This document shows, piece after piece, positions 7,137 to 15,783 of a stretch of DNA of 64,000 nucleotides. A program made the position numbers and the translations under genes. The notes beneath the pieces were generated by a model. That model searched no databases. It saw nothing but the letters and a program-made list of their open reading frames with translations, and was not told where the DNA came from. Within the stretch, counting starts at the first letter, position 1. Each line of letters begins with the position of its first letter. The DNA comes from JBKHAJ01 sp964641125 (GTDB lineage: Bacteria; Spirochaetota; Spirochaetia; SPDA01; CAZSGZ01): assembly GCA_964641125.1 (NCBI GenBank), contig CAZXMO010000007.1, positions 1 through 64,000 of the forward strand, in the 5' to 3' direction.

Positions 7137-10100
7137 GCGGTGCTTCCTTCCTGCGTTTCAGATAATGCAGGTGGGGTATGAGCTTGGTGTTGGGGCTTCC
7201 CGTTCCGTCGTAGAAGATGTCGATTATGGGAATATCGTAGTCTTCCTGAATCTTGCGGTAGACCGATGCCGTTACCACTCCCGGACAGCAGAATATGGGA
7301 TTGATATGAAGTATTCCGTCGACTCCCCCCTCCTCGACGGCGTACAGCGCCCGGCCGAGGTTGATCGATGTCTCGCCGGGAATGTAGTGTTTGATGCCGT
7401 ACTTCTCGAGGAGCTCCACGCACCGGGTGAAATCCGGTTCCTCCTGCTCCCCTACGAGGTCCCGGGCGAGGGCTTCGTACCGCTTCTCGATGGTTTTCAA
7501 GAGCTTGAAGTGCCGGGGATTATCCGAGAACATCCGGATATCGGCGTCGTAGAAGTGGAAGGGGTACTCGGTCAAGGAGGGGACTACCAGCTCGCCGCCG
7601 AGACGCTTGACCGTCTCCTGAACCCCTTGGTTGACCGTCTCGTTGAACTTGACATAGAGGTCGCCTAGGAGGGCGAGCCGGGGCTTGCGTCCCCCGGTTT
7701 CGTCCCGCTCGACGGACCTAAACTCCTCGACGATCTCGGTCAGCTCCTTCTTGAGATCGGTCCCTTCTATGATGGCCCGGTTGACCCGTTCCTTCGCCTT
7801 TTCCAGGAGTGCTTCGGCCGCCCCTGGTTCGGTTTCGTAGGGACTGATCCGGTAGTAGAGTTTGTAGAGAATTCCGCCCACGATGTTTGCTTCGAGCATC
7901 CGGATCGCGAGACTCTGGGGGAGGATGTCCCCGGGGGACATATTGTTGATGAGCCCGATCTTGATATCCCCGAACCCCGCGTTGGTGAAGGCGAGATCGG
8001 AGAGGACCGGAAATTGGGGGAAGTTACAAGCCATACACACCGTGGGCATGTAGAAGAAGCACCCCGCCGGATCGAGATTCCGGCCGCGGACCGCCTCGAT
8101 GACGCTTCCGATGAGACTGACCAGGGGCATGCACTCCCCGCCCGAAACGTACTGGTAGCCGGTATTCAGTGCCGCGTCGTCGGGGTCCAGGAGGATCGTC
8201 CGGTATCCCGCCTTCTCGAAACAGCTCGCCCAGAAGCTGCTGATCAGGTGGTCCAGGTAGGGGAGGAGGACCGTATCGGTGGTCGTAAGCTCGTCGTTTC
8301 TCGCCTTTGTAGTCTCGACCCCGCCGGGGAGGCGGCCGCGCTCGAGATGGGTGCGGAAGCTGTGCAGGGCCGCCTCGATCCTGGTTCCGTATCCGACGTC
8401 GGAGCTGTGTTCGTCGAGCTGGAGGACCAGGAAGGGCTTGCCGTATTCGGCCATGATATCCTTGATGTAGCTGAGGAGGAAGCTGTCGGGGCTGCACCGG
8501 AAACAGGTGAGATACACCGGAAAGAGGTTCCGCTTCGAAGCCGCGTACTCCGCGGTTTCGAGCACCCGTTTTCCGTAGTGCCAGTGCATCCGTTCGAGAT
8601 ATTTCGCCGAGTAGGCCGGCTCGAATCCCTCGGTATCGATCTCGTCCTGCCAGAAGACGCGGGCTCCGTAGTCTTCGAGCTTCTTCGGTATCCCGAGATT
8701 TATTGAGGGATCGAGGGCGATGTAGGGGCGCCCTAAGAGGACTATCTGAATATCGTCATCCGCGTCCGGATCGAGCCCGCTTCGCCGGTATCCCCCGCTT
8801 AACCGTTCCATGGACCTCCGGTAGGCGTCCAGGGCGTCCAAGAAGGCCGCTCCCACCGCTTCCTCGGTCAAGGCGGGAAAGGCGGCGGAGAGGGAGGCGT
8901 GGAGCGCCCCGACGACCGCCTCGTCGTCCATGGAGTTGAAGCTCACTAAGGGACTTATGAGGCGGCCGGTCAGGTCGAGGGAGGTCAGGGTATCGACGAT
9001 CACCGGAAGGTACTGAGAATAGTAGCAGAAGTAGCTGTCCTCGGTTTTCTTCTTGAAGCGGTGCTCCGTCTGAGAATCGTTCGACTCGTTCTCGACCGCC
9101 GGGGCAAAGATATAGTCGACCCCCGACTCGAGGATCTCTTTCATCTGGCCGTGAGCCGCGATCATGGGGGCGCAGAAATCACTGTTGACTATCCCCTTGC
9201 CCTCGGCGATGGGGTCTTTCGGCTCGTGGAGGAGGACCGGGAACCCGAGATTCTTCAGAAATCGGCTCCACAGCACTCCATAGGTCCGGTTGTACAGAGT
9301 CCGGGGAATTCCGATAACCGGCCGTTCCCGTGTGTCGGAGGCGTCGGGAGCCGTCCTCTCCATGGCTTCTTCGAATCTGCGGATGACGCCTGTCGGCGTC
9401 CGGGTAACCGGATGCCGATCGGCATAATCCTGCCCGCATTTCATTCCCCACCCGGTTTTCGACCCGTTACGGGAGAACACGGTCAGGAGGCAGCGGTTCG
9501 CGCACTTGGTGCAGATCTCTTCTTCGATTCCGTCGAGCTCGACGGAGAGGACAACGTTCGATTGCTCGAACCCCTGTTCCTGGGCGAGGAGGGCCGCCCC
9601 CAACGCGCCGGTCAGATGACAGTAGGGGGAAACGTAGACCGGCTTCTCGAGCAGGTGTTCGAAGGCGGCGACCAAGGCCTTGTTCCGGGCGGTGGCCCCC
9701 TGAAAGACGATCCGGTTGCCGAGGGGCGAGCGGTTTACCACCTTGGCAATATAATTGTCTCTGACCGAGTTGAGGACCGCCGCCGCAAGACTTTTCTTGT
9801 CCCATCCCTCTCCGACGAGACCGCTCAAGTCCCGCTCCATGTAGACGGTACATCTGTCGCTGGTGTAGGGACCGGAAGCGCCTAAGGCCAGACCGGAAAA
9901 ATCATCGAGGGGTACCCCGAGGCGTTTTGCCTGTTCTTCGATGAAGCTTCCCGTTCCCGCGGCGCAGACGTAGTTCATGGTGGAAAAGTAGACCTCACCG
10001 TCCTGGATCCGGGTGAATTTGGAGTCCTGACCGCCTATTTCGATAATGGTATCCGCCTCGGGATCGAGGAAGACCGCGGCCTTGGCGTGGGCGGTGATTT

Positions 10101-11268
10101 CATTGATATCGAAATCGGCACCGAAGATTTCTTTGATGAGCCGCCTTCCCGATCCCGTGGTTCCGGTTCCGAGGATCGGAACGGTATCCAGATCGAAGAT
10201 GTCCCTCCCCAGGCGGAGAACGGCGGCGACCGCCTCGATGGGGGCCCCCCGGGTCTGGGTATAGAGGCCTCCGGCGATTTCCCTGTTCCGGGTCATGAAA
10301 AGTGCTTTTGTGCTGGTAGAACCGATATCGATGCCGATATATACGCCTCCGGTCAGGTCGGGGATTGCCTTCGGCGTCATTACCTCGATTCCGTTACGAA
10401 TTTCGATAGTGAAATCCGCGAGGTCGGGGTACGCGGAAAGCTCGAGACGGAGGGGTTCGCGGGTTTTCCGGGCCGATGATTTTGCTTTGAGGATGCCGGA
10501 AATATCGAGGCTCTCCCCGGTTCCGAGGAGGGCGGCCCCCACCGCTCCCGCCGACTCGGCGTGTTCGGGCACGACCACGGGAATGCCCAAGACCGCCTCC
10601 AGGGAGGCACGGATCTTCTCGTTCCGGGAGACACCCCCGACCAGACCCGCGGGGGCGGAGAGTTCACGCCCCTTGACCAGGGTTTCGGAAATGCTTCTCG
10701 CGATTCCTTCACACAGCCCGGCCGCCACGGCCTCGCGGGAGTGCCCTTCCTGCATGGCATGGATGATGTCGGTCTTCGCGAACACCGCGCATCGGGTGGC
10801 GATGGAAGGGGTCTTCCCTCTGTATAACTCGGCCATTCGTGCCAGATCCGCCACATCCACACCGAGGCGGCCGGCCTGCTGTTCGATAAAGCTCCCCGTC
10901 CCGGAGGCGCAGGGAGGGTTCTGGGTATGTTCCCGGTACTCTCCGCTCTCGTCGAAGAGAATGAGGGAGAAGTTTTCTCCACCCACCGAAAAAACGTTTT
11001 TGGATTCGGGCAGCAGGAACTTGATACCCTCCGCCGCGGCGAGGATGGGATCGATCAGGACGTCCGCATCGATACCGGCGGTTCCGGTCAACCCCGCGGT
11101 TTCATACTCTTCGAACCTGGGGTCCGATAAAAATGATTCCGCCGTTTCGAGGATCGCCCCGTTATGCTCACGATAGTCACATGCGGCGACCCTCCGACCG
11201 CCCGGTCCGAACTCTACGAGGGCTATGCTCATATACTGGGATCCGATATCGATACCGAGTTTTCTCAT
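7126..11268 (-). CDS. Acyl-CoA dehydratase activase, tandem ASKHA ATPase plus DUF2229 and HgdB-like region
   Basis: 1380 residues. Two BadF/BadG/BcrA/BcrD (HgdC-like) ATPase domains lie in tandem: one from residue 1 (GIDIGSQ) and one from about 308 (IGIDIGSTSTKALF). Each keeps the Cys pair that, in HgdC dimers, holds a shared [4Fe-4S] cluster: PPCASGTGSF with TRCAVFAKTD, and VCAAGTGSF with DRCTVYMERD. The two halves could therefore form an internal pseudo-dimer. A DUF2229 region (from about 635, GIPRTLYNRTYG) and a C-terminal HgdB/HgdA-like region follow. HgdC-type activases fire single electrons into 2-hydroxyacyl-CoA dehydratases or benzoyl-CoA reductases using ATP. No dehydratase is encoded nearby, so the partner is unknown. 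The start has a GGAAGGGG ribosome site. Confidence 0.88.
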   Translation of the reverse strand: MRKLGIDIGSQYMSIALVEFGPGGRRVAACDYREHNGAILETAESFLSDPRFEEYETAGLTGTAGIDADVLIDPILAAAEGIKFLLPESKNVFSVGGENFSLILFDESGEYREHTQNPPCASGTGSFIEQQAGRLGVDVADLARMAELYRGKTPSIATRCAVFAKTDIIHAMQEGHSREAVAAGLCEGIARSISETLVKGRELSAPAGLVGGVSRNEKIRASLEAVLGIPVVVPEHAESAGAVGAALLGTGESLDISGILKAKSSARKTREPLRLELSAYPDLADFTIEIRNGIEVMTPKAIPDLTGGVYIGIDIGSTSTKALFMTRNREIAGGLYTQTRGAPIEAVAAVLRLGRDIFDLDTVPILGTGTTGSGRRLIKEIFGADFDINEITAHAKAAVFLDPEADTIIEIGGQDSKFTRIQDGEVYFSTMNYVCAAGTGSFIEEQAKRLGVPLDDFSGLALGASGPYTSDRCTVYMERDLSGLVGEGWDKKSLAAAVLNSVRDNYIAKVVNRSPLGNRIVFQGATARNKALVAAFEHLLEKPVYVSPYCHLTGALGAALLAQEQGFEQSNVVLSVELDGIEEEICTKCANRCLLTVFSRNGSKTGWGMKCGQDYADRHPVTRTPTGVIRRFEEAMERTAPDASDTRERPVIGIPRTLYNRTYGVLWSRFLKNLGFPVLLHEPKDPIAEGKGIVNSDFCAPMIAAHGQMKEILESGVDYIFAPAVENESNDSQTEHRFKKKTEDSYFCYYSQYLPVIVDTLTSLDLTGRLISPLVSFNSMDDEAVVGALHASLSAAFPALTEEAVGAAFLDALDAYRRSMERLSGGYRRSGLDPDADDDIQIVLLGRPYIALDPSINLGIPKKLEDYGARVFWQDEIDTEGFEPAYSAKYLERMHWHYGKRVLETAEYAASKRNLFPVYLTCFRCSPDSFLLSYIKDIMAEYGKPFLVLQLDEHSSDVGYGTRIEAALHSFRTHLERGRLPGGVETTKARNDELTTTDTVLLPYLDHLISSFWASCFEKAGYRTILLDPDDAALNTGYQYVSGGECMPLVSLIGSVIEAVRGRNLDPAGCFFYMPTVCMACNFPQFPVLSDLAFTNAGFGDIKIGLINNMSPGDILPQSLAIRMLEANIVGGILYKLYYRISPYETEPGAAEALLEKAKERVNRAIIEGTDLKKELTEIVEEFRSVERDETGGRKPRLALLGDLYVKFNETVNQGVQETVKRLGGELVVPSLTEYPFHFYDADIRMFSDNPRHFKLLKTIEKRYEALARDLVGEQEEPDFTRCVELLEKYGIKHYIPGETSINLGRALYAVEEGGVDGILHINPIFCCPGVVTASVYRKIQEDYDIPIIDIFYDGTGSPNTKLIPHLHYLKRRKEAPPKS

Positions 11269-11300
11269 GATTCCCCTTCCTTTCTTGTTTCCTCGCGGGT

Positions 11301-11306
11301 ATTATA
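11301..11306 (-). promoter_or_regulatory. Possible -10 box (TATAAT) for the dehydratase activase gene
   Basis: On the minus strand TATAAT lies 32 nt before the ATG at 11268, with GGAAGGGG between. The -35 region (CTTCCT at 17 nt) is poor, so the call rests on the -10 box and position only. Confidence 0.35.
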
Positions 11307-11339
11307 CACGATGATCCGAGAATAGGAAGGACGGATAGT

Positions 11340-13424
11340 TTGGAAAAGCTATTACCTATAAGCTGTAACCGGGACTGCGGGGCGGGGTGCCCCTTGGCCG
11401 CGGAAGTCCGGGACGGGCGAATAACGGCGATTCGGGACAATCCCCTGAGACCGCCCTCGATGCGGGGGTGCCTCCGGGGATACAAAGCTCATCATCTCGT
11501 TACCTCCCCGGGGCGTCTCACGAAACCCTTGATCCGTACCGGCGAACGGGGGAGCGGCCGATTCAAGGAGGCCGGTTGGGACGAGGCCCTCGATCTGGTT
11601 GCGGAGCGGCTCGGGAATATTATCGAAACATCCGGAAGCGGCGCAATCCTCCATTTAGGGGGATCGGGCTCCTGCCGGGGGGCGGTTCATCATACCGGCA
11701 GGCTGTCCGCCCGCTTTTTCAATGTGTTAGGAGGTTATTCCGGGACCGACGGGAACTACAGCTCCCGGGCTATGACCTATACCCTGCCGTTCATCTTCGG
11801 TACCGGCGATGCCGGACAGGACGCGGGTACTCTTAGACGGAGCCGGTTTATCCTCCTGTGGGGGGCGAATATCAGCGATACCCGCTTCGGGTGCGAGTTA
11901 GAAGGAGTGGTCCGGGAGAACCGGAAGCGCGGAGTGCCCGTGGTGGTAGTCGATCCGAGGCGCTCGAGGACTGTAGAGAAGCTTGCCACCGAATGGATAG
12001 CTCCTTTTCCGGGGACCGACTCGGCCCTCATGGCGGCCGTTCTCAGTGTGATTCTCAATGAGAATTTAGCCGACAAGAATTTCATCGCCCGGACCTGTTT
12101 CGGCTTCGACCGGCTCGAGGAGTATCTTGCGGGGGGCTTGGACGGTGTCCTCAGAGATCCCGAGTGGGCCGAGCCGATTACCGGGGTCCCCGCCGGGACC
12201 ATCGCGGACCTTGCACGCAGGTACGCCGCCGCCCGCCCGGCCGCCCTTGTACCGGGACTCTCCATCCAGCGGGTCTTAGGGGGTGAGGAGGCGGTCCGTT
12301 TCGGGACCGCCCTTCAGGCGGCCACGGGCAACATCGGCGTGACCGGAGGCAGCTCCGGGGGGCGGGGATGGGGAGGTCTCGCCGGGCCTCGATGCGGGAA
12401 GATCGATACCTTAGACGGGCCGAATACGGTTCGATTCCCGGTGTACCAGTGGCCCGATGTGGTCCTGGGAAGTTTCCCGCGAAGCGCTCCCGGGCCCGGT
12501 GTTCCCATCCGGGCCCTCTACTCGGTAGGAGGAAACTACCTCGTTCAGGGAAGCGACATTGGTAAGAACAAGCGCGCCTTTTCCCATGTCGATTTTACCG
12601 TATGTCACGACCTCTTTCTGACCGACACCGCGGCCTATGCCGATGTAGTCCTTCCCGCGACGAGCTTCCTCGAGCGGGAGGACATTGTCTTTCCCGACGG
12701 AAACTATCTCTTCTATTCCCGCCGGTGCGTCGATCCGGTGGGAGAGTCCCGCCGCGACTACGATATCTTCGCCGATCTTGCCGCACGCGTGGGACGGGGA
12801 AGGGATTTCACCGGCGGACGGAGCTGTGAAGAGTGGCTGGAGACGATCCTCCGCGATTCCGAGATCGAGAGCATCGAAACCTTTCGCGACACTGGAATCT
12901 ATGACGGAAAAGACCATATGCGCACCGCCTTTGCCGATTTCGTAAAGGATCCTAAGAAAAATCCCCTTCCGACTCCCTCCGGGAAGATCGAGATCTATTC
13001 CGAGGCCTTCGCCGGTACCGGTTTTTCCCCCACACCTGAGGTACGGGTGCCCGGGGAGCCGACACCCGCGGAGGTGTACCCCCTGCGCCTCATAACTCCC
13101 CATGCCCGCTGCCGGGTAAACTCCCAGAACTTCAATCAAGAATGGTCCCGGAGCAGGGAAGAGCAGCGTCTGTGGCTGCACCCCGACGATGCCCGGGACA
13201 GGAGCATAGAGGACGGAGCCGAAGTCGAGGTAAAGAACCGGTCCGGATCACTTATCTGTCCGGTGAGGGTCACCGATGCTGTCCGCCCGGGGGTGGTCAG
13301 TCTTCTCCAAGGGGGGTGGGGCGAGCTCAGTCCCAATCATCTGACCTCGACGAAGCCGACACTGCCGAGCTCGGGTTCCCGGACTCACTCGGTACGGGTC
13401 CAAGTTTCGAAAAAAGTTAATTGA
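11340..13424 (+). CDS. Molybdopterin oxidoreductase of the DMSO reductase family, soluble, single subunit
   Basis: 694 residues starting at a TTG that is preceded by GGAAGG about 10 nt away. An N-terminal [4Fe-4S] site is visible (Cys 9, 13, 17 and 44). The loop DGNYSS places Ser141 where DmsA-type enzymes have the molybdenum-ligating serine. Later segments GANISDTRFG, VVVDPRRSRT, ATGNIG, TDTAAYADVVLPATSFLE and the C-terminal dinucleotide-binding domain are standard for the family. No twin-arginine signal is present, so it acts in the cytoplasm. No ferredoxin-like or membrane-anchor subunit is adjacent. The substrate is unknown; family members reduce sulfoxides, N-oxides, polysulfide or oxidise formate. 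Confidence 0.87.
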   Translation: MEKLLPISCNRDCGAGCPLAAEVRDGRITAIRDNPLRPPSMRGCLRGYKAHHLVTSPGRLTKPLIRTGERGSGRFKEAGWDEALDLVAERLGNIIETSGSGAILHLGGSGSCRGAVHHTGRLSARFFNVLGGYSGTDGNYSSRAMTYTLPFIFGTGDAGQDAGTLRRSRFILLWGANISDTRFGCELEGVVRENRKRGVPVVVVDPRRSRTVEKLATEWIAPFPGTDSALMAAVLSVILNENLADKNFIARTCFGFDRLEEYLAGGLDGVLRDPEWAEPITGVPAGTIADLARRYAAARPAALVPGLSIQRVLGGEEAVRFGTALQAATGNIGVTGGSSGGRGWGGLAGPRCGKIDTLDGPNTVRFPVYQWPDVVLGSFPRSAPGPGVPIRALYSVGGNYLVQGSDIGKNKRAFSHVDFTVCHDLFLTDTAAYADVVLPATSFLEREDIVFPDGNYLFYSRRCVDPVGESRRDYDIFADLAARVGRGRDFTGGRSCEEWLETILRDSEIESIETFRDTGIYDGKDHMRTAFADFVKDPKKNPLPTPSGKIEIYSEAFAGTGFSPTPEVRVPGEPTPAEVYPLRLITPHARCRVNSQNFNQEWSRSREEQRLWLHPDDARDRSIEDGAEVEVKNRSGSLICPVRVTDAVRPGVVSLLQGGWGELSPNHLTSTKPTLPSSGSRTHSVRVQVSKKVN

Positions 13425-13449
13425 AATCGGAGTGGATACGCAGTATGGT
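13421..13449 (+). promoter_or_regulatory. Candidate promoter of the 148-residue membrane protein
   Basis: TTGAAA (13421-13426), a 17-nt spacer and TATGGT (13444-13449). The predicted start is about 5 nt before the ATG at 13461, which has no Shine-Dalgarno sequence. Confidence 0.4.
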
Positions 13450-13460
13450 GAAACCGTACG

Positions 13461-13907
13461 ATGAATCAAGTCCGCGTCGGTTTCTTCATCCCGGTCCTAC
13501 TCTTCGTTCTCATCTCGCTGTCGGTAATCGGGGTCTTCGTGTACAATTGGGTTTTCGTACTTTCGGAGCACACCCGGATTACCGGTGTGCTCGTCGCGGA
13601 ACCCGCGGAGGCGCGCGTAGGGGAACCGGTAGTCCTCGAGATCAGCTTCCCCGAGCAGTATGGGAGGGTCTACCGCCTCAACTGGTACTCCAAGCCCGAG
13701 GGACCCTCCCGAATCAGCTTTCAACAAGTTACTTTCTCGGATCGAAGCTTCGACTCCGAGGGACGGGTCGTTTACCCGACATACGACAGAAAGGCCCGGT
13801 TTACCGCCGAGCGGGCCGGGACCTACCGGATCTACGTGGAGGGATTTTACAAACAAAACAATCCCCAGAGAATCGCCCGGATCAAGGTCCGGATACTCGA
13901 GCCCTAG
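13461..13907 (+). CDS. Single-span membrane protein of unknown function with an outer beta domain
   Basis: 148 residues. Residues 7-32 form one hydrophobic helix (a signal anchor without a clear cleavage site). The remainder reads as a small beta-sandwich-like domain (VLVAEPAEARVGEPVVLEIS, then RAGTYRIYVEGFY), probably outside the cytoplasmic membrane. No family was recognised. It follows the molybdopterin enzyme by 36 nt but carries its own candidate promoter, and it converges on the Tim44-like gene 11 nt further. Confidence 0.65.
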   Translation: MNQVRVGFFIPVLLFVLISLSVIGVFVYNWVFVLSEHTRITGVLVAEPAEARVGEPVVLEISFPEQYGRVYRLNWYSKPEGPSRISFQQVTFSDRSFDSEGRVVYPTYDRKARFTAERAGTYRIYVEGFYKQNNPQRIARIKVRILEP

Positions 13908-13918
13908 GTGAAATATAA

Positions 13919-15781
13919 TCAGTTGAGATAAGTTTCTTCCACGTACCGGAGGACGAGGTTCTCCTCCGAGGTGACCCGGCTGTCCGATTCCGCCGCCTTC
14001 TTGAGAAGATCGTAGATCTTCCGCCGCTTCTGCATATCCTCGGGCATACGGATGCTCAGGCGGCCCGCCCGGGCCATGTCGAAGAGGGGCTCCAGCTTGT
14101 CGGGGGAATATCCCCACCGGCGGGCAACCTGTTCGGAAAACCTGCGTTCCTCCTCGGAGAACTCGCCGTCGACGCTTACGAGGATCATGATATTATTCAG
14201 GGCATAATCCTTGATCTCGTAGAGACCGTCCAGTTCCGCCGGACTGATCTTTCCCTTGAGCTCCCGATTCGAAGCCTTCAGATATTTGTCGAACTCGGCT
14301 AGGCTCAGCACATCGGTGACGATCCATTCGCCGGCGGTGCTGTTCAAAGGGGTCCCGCAGTAGGCGCAGGCCACATCGAGACTGTCCTGGACGGAGGCCC
14401 CGCAGGCGGGGCAGGTGTGGGTATACAGCGAGCCCTTATTGTGTTTCGAGGCGGCGTCCCGGGACATCTGCAGGACCTCGGTATGGGTCTTGATGACGGG
14501 ATCGATAATCTCCGCCCGGTCGTTGTCGGTAAGCTTGACTCTCTGGTAGGAGAAGGTAATCGAGAAGCTCAAGACGTTCTTATCCCGTTCCCGTTTCGCG
14601 GCGACTAGAGTAACGTCGTTCAAATAGATCCGGTTGTAGACAATACGCTCTTCGGGAATCCGGGCTTTGAGCTTTTCGAAGGCCCGCTCACTTACGAAGC
14701 GGCGCATGATCGAAGTGTCTTTCATGACCTCGGAGGTGCGAATCTGGAGAACCGCATTGCTTGCCTTGTCCTCCACGAGCTGGACCGAAAAGTCTTCGTA
14801 TTCTTCGATAAGGTACCGGACCTTGGCGGACAAGTTTTCCGATTTGGTAAGGGCCCGGCTCCGGGCGTAATCGTCGACCTGAGTTATCTCTGAGAGCACC
14901 CAGTCGAATTCGCCGCTGTTCACCATGGCGCCGCAGTAGCCGCATTTACCGATCTCCCCCATATCCTTGGGCAGAGGGGCCGAGCAGTTCGGGCAGGCAT
15001 TGGAAGAGTAAATGTCCTTTCCCTCGACGCCCCTTTTCCGGATAAAGGACCAATACTCCTGAAAGCTCTCGTATCCCCCGGGACTGTCGAGCCGGGGATT
15101 GGTCTTGCAGATGAACTGATCCTTCATGGATGCGTTTATGAGAACGTGGATGATGTCGAAATCCCCGTCGGTTTCGAACCGGTCTATCGAGGCAGTATGG
15201 ACGGTTATGTCGGACAGGGGATTTTCCTGCTTCAGAAGCGACATCATGACGAACTGGGTATGAAAACGCCGGTACACTCCGTCGGAGACAAAGCGCCTCA
15301 CCCCGGAGAGGTCCTGTTCCGACCAGGCTTTCTGTATTTCGATAAAGGCGGTACGGGCCTTGGCGAGGAATTCCTGGGGCGAGAAATCGGGGTTTCGTTC
15401 GATAAACGAGCGGTAGCCGGGTGTTCTGTTTACGGGTCGGGTTCCCGCTCGGGGATTCATGTTTTTTACGGCCCGGTGCCGTTTGGAGCGCTTTCCTAAG
15501 AAGGCGAAGAGGGCGATGATAACTCCGATTATAATGACCGTGGGTATGACCCCGAGATTGATGATCATGGTTTGGAGAATCATGTAGATTATATAAAAGA
15601 CGGCGCCGTCATCGCCGCCTCCTCTCGAGCCGCCGCTGTATCCTCCCCCGCCGAACCCTCCTCCGGTACTTCCTCCTCCGGCGCCTCCCGCGCGGGAGAA
15701 GGCGAGGGGAGCGGCGGCGAGGAGTATGAGGAGTATAATGAGGATACACCCGAGGATCTTCCAAAGCCCGGTTTTTTTCAC
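13919..15781 (-). CDS. Tim44-like membrane protein with zinc ribbons and a C-terminal TerB domain
   Basis: 620 residues from a GTG start (AGGA upstream). The protein opens with a signal sequence or membrane helix (10-28), a glycine-rich tract (about 31-57), and a second membrane helix (about 75-97). A Tim44-like domain (about 130-240, FIERNPDFSPQEFLAKARTA) is followed by a zinc ribbon (CPNC...CGYC, about 264-284), a second Tim44-like region, a second zinc ribbon (CPAC...CAYC, about 456-475), and a C-terminal TerB-like helical domain with VDGEFSEEE. TerB domains are linked to membrane-associated stress responses. The gene starts 2 nt after the SPFH gene, so the two products probably act together at the membrane. 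Confidence 0.78.
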   Translation of the reverse strand: MKKTGLWKILGCILIILLILLAAAPLAFSRAGGAGGGSTGGGFGGGGYSGGSRGGGDDGAVFYIIYMILQTMIINLGVIPTVIIIGVIIALFAFLGKRSKRHRAVKNMNPRAGTRPVNRTPGYRSFIERNPDFSPQEFLAKARTAFIEIQKAWSEQDLSGVRRFVSDGVYRRFHTQFVMMSLLKQENPLSDITVHTASIDRFETDGDFDIIHVLINASMKDQFICKTNPRLDSPGGYESFQEYWSFIRKRGVEGKDIYSSNACPNCSAPLPKDMGEIGKCGYCGAMVNSGEFDWVLSEITQVDDYARSRALTKSENLSAKVRYLIEEYEDFSVQLVEDKASNAVLQIRTSEVMKDTSIMRRFVSERAFEKLKARIPEERIVYNRIYLNDVTLVAAKRERDKNVLSFSITFSYQRVKLTDNDRAEIIDPVIKTHTEVLQMSRDAASKHNKGSLYTHTCPACGASVQDSLDVACAYCGTPLNSTAGEWIVTDVLSLAEFDKYLKASNRELKGKISPAELDGLYEIKDYALNNIMILVSVDGEFSEEERRFSEQVARRWGYSPDKLEPLFDMARAGRLSIRMPEDMQKRRKIYDLLKKAAESDSRVTSEENLVLRYVEETYLN

Positions 15782-15783
15782 GA

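Noticed and set aside
9061..9885. Long open frames opposite the dehydratase activase gene, and similar frames opposite other genes
   Set aside because: They are shadows of high-GC coding sequence: no ribosome sites, no family features, and the opposite strand carries clear motifs.
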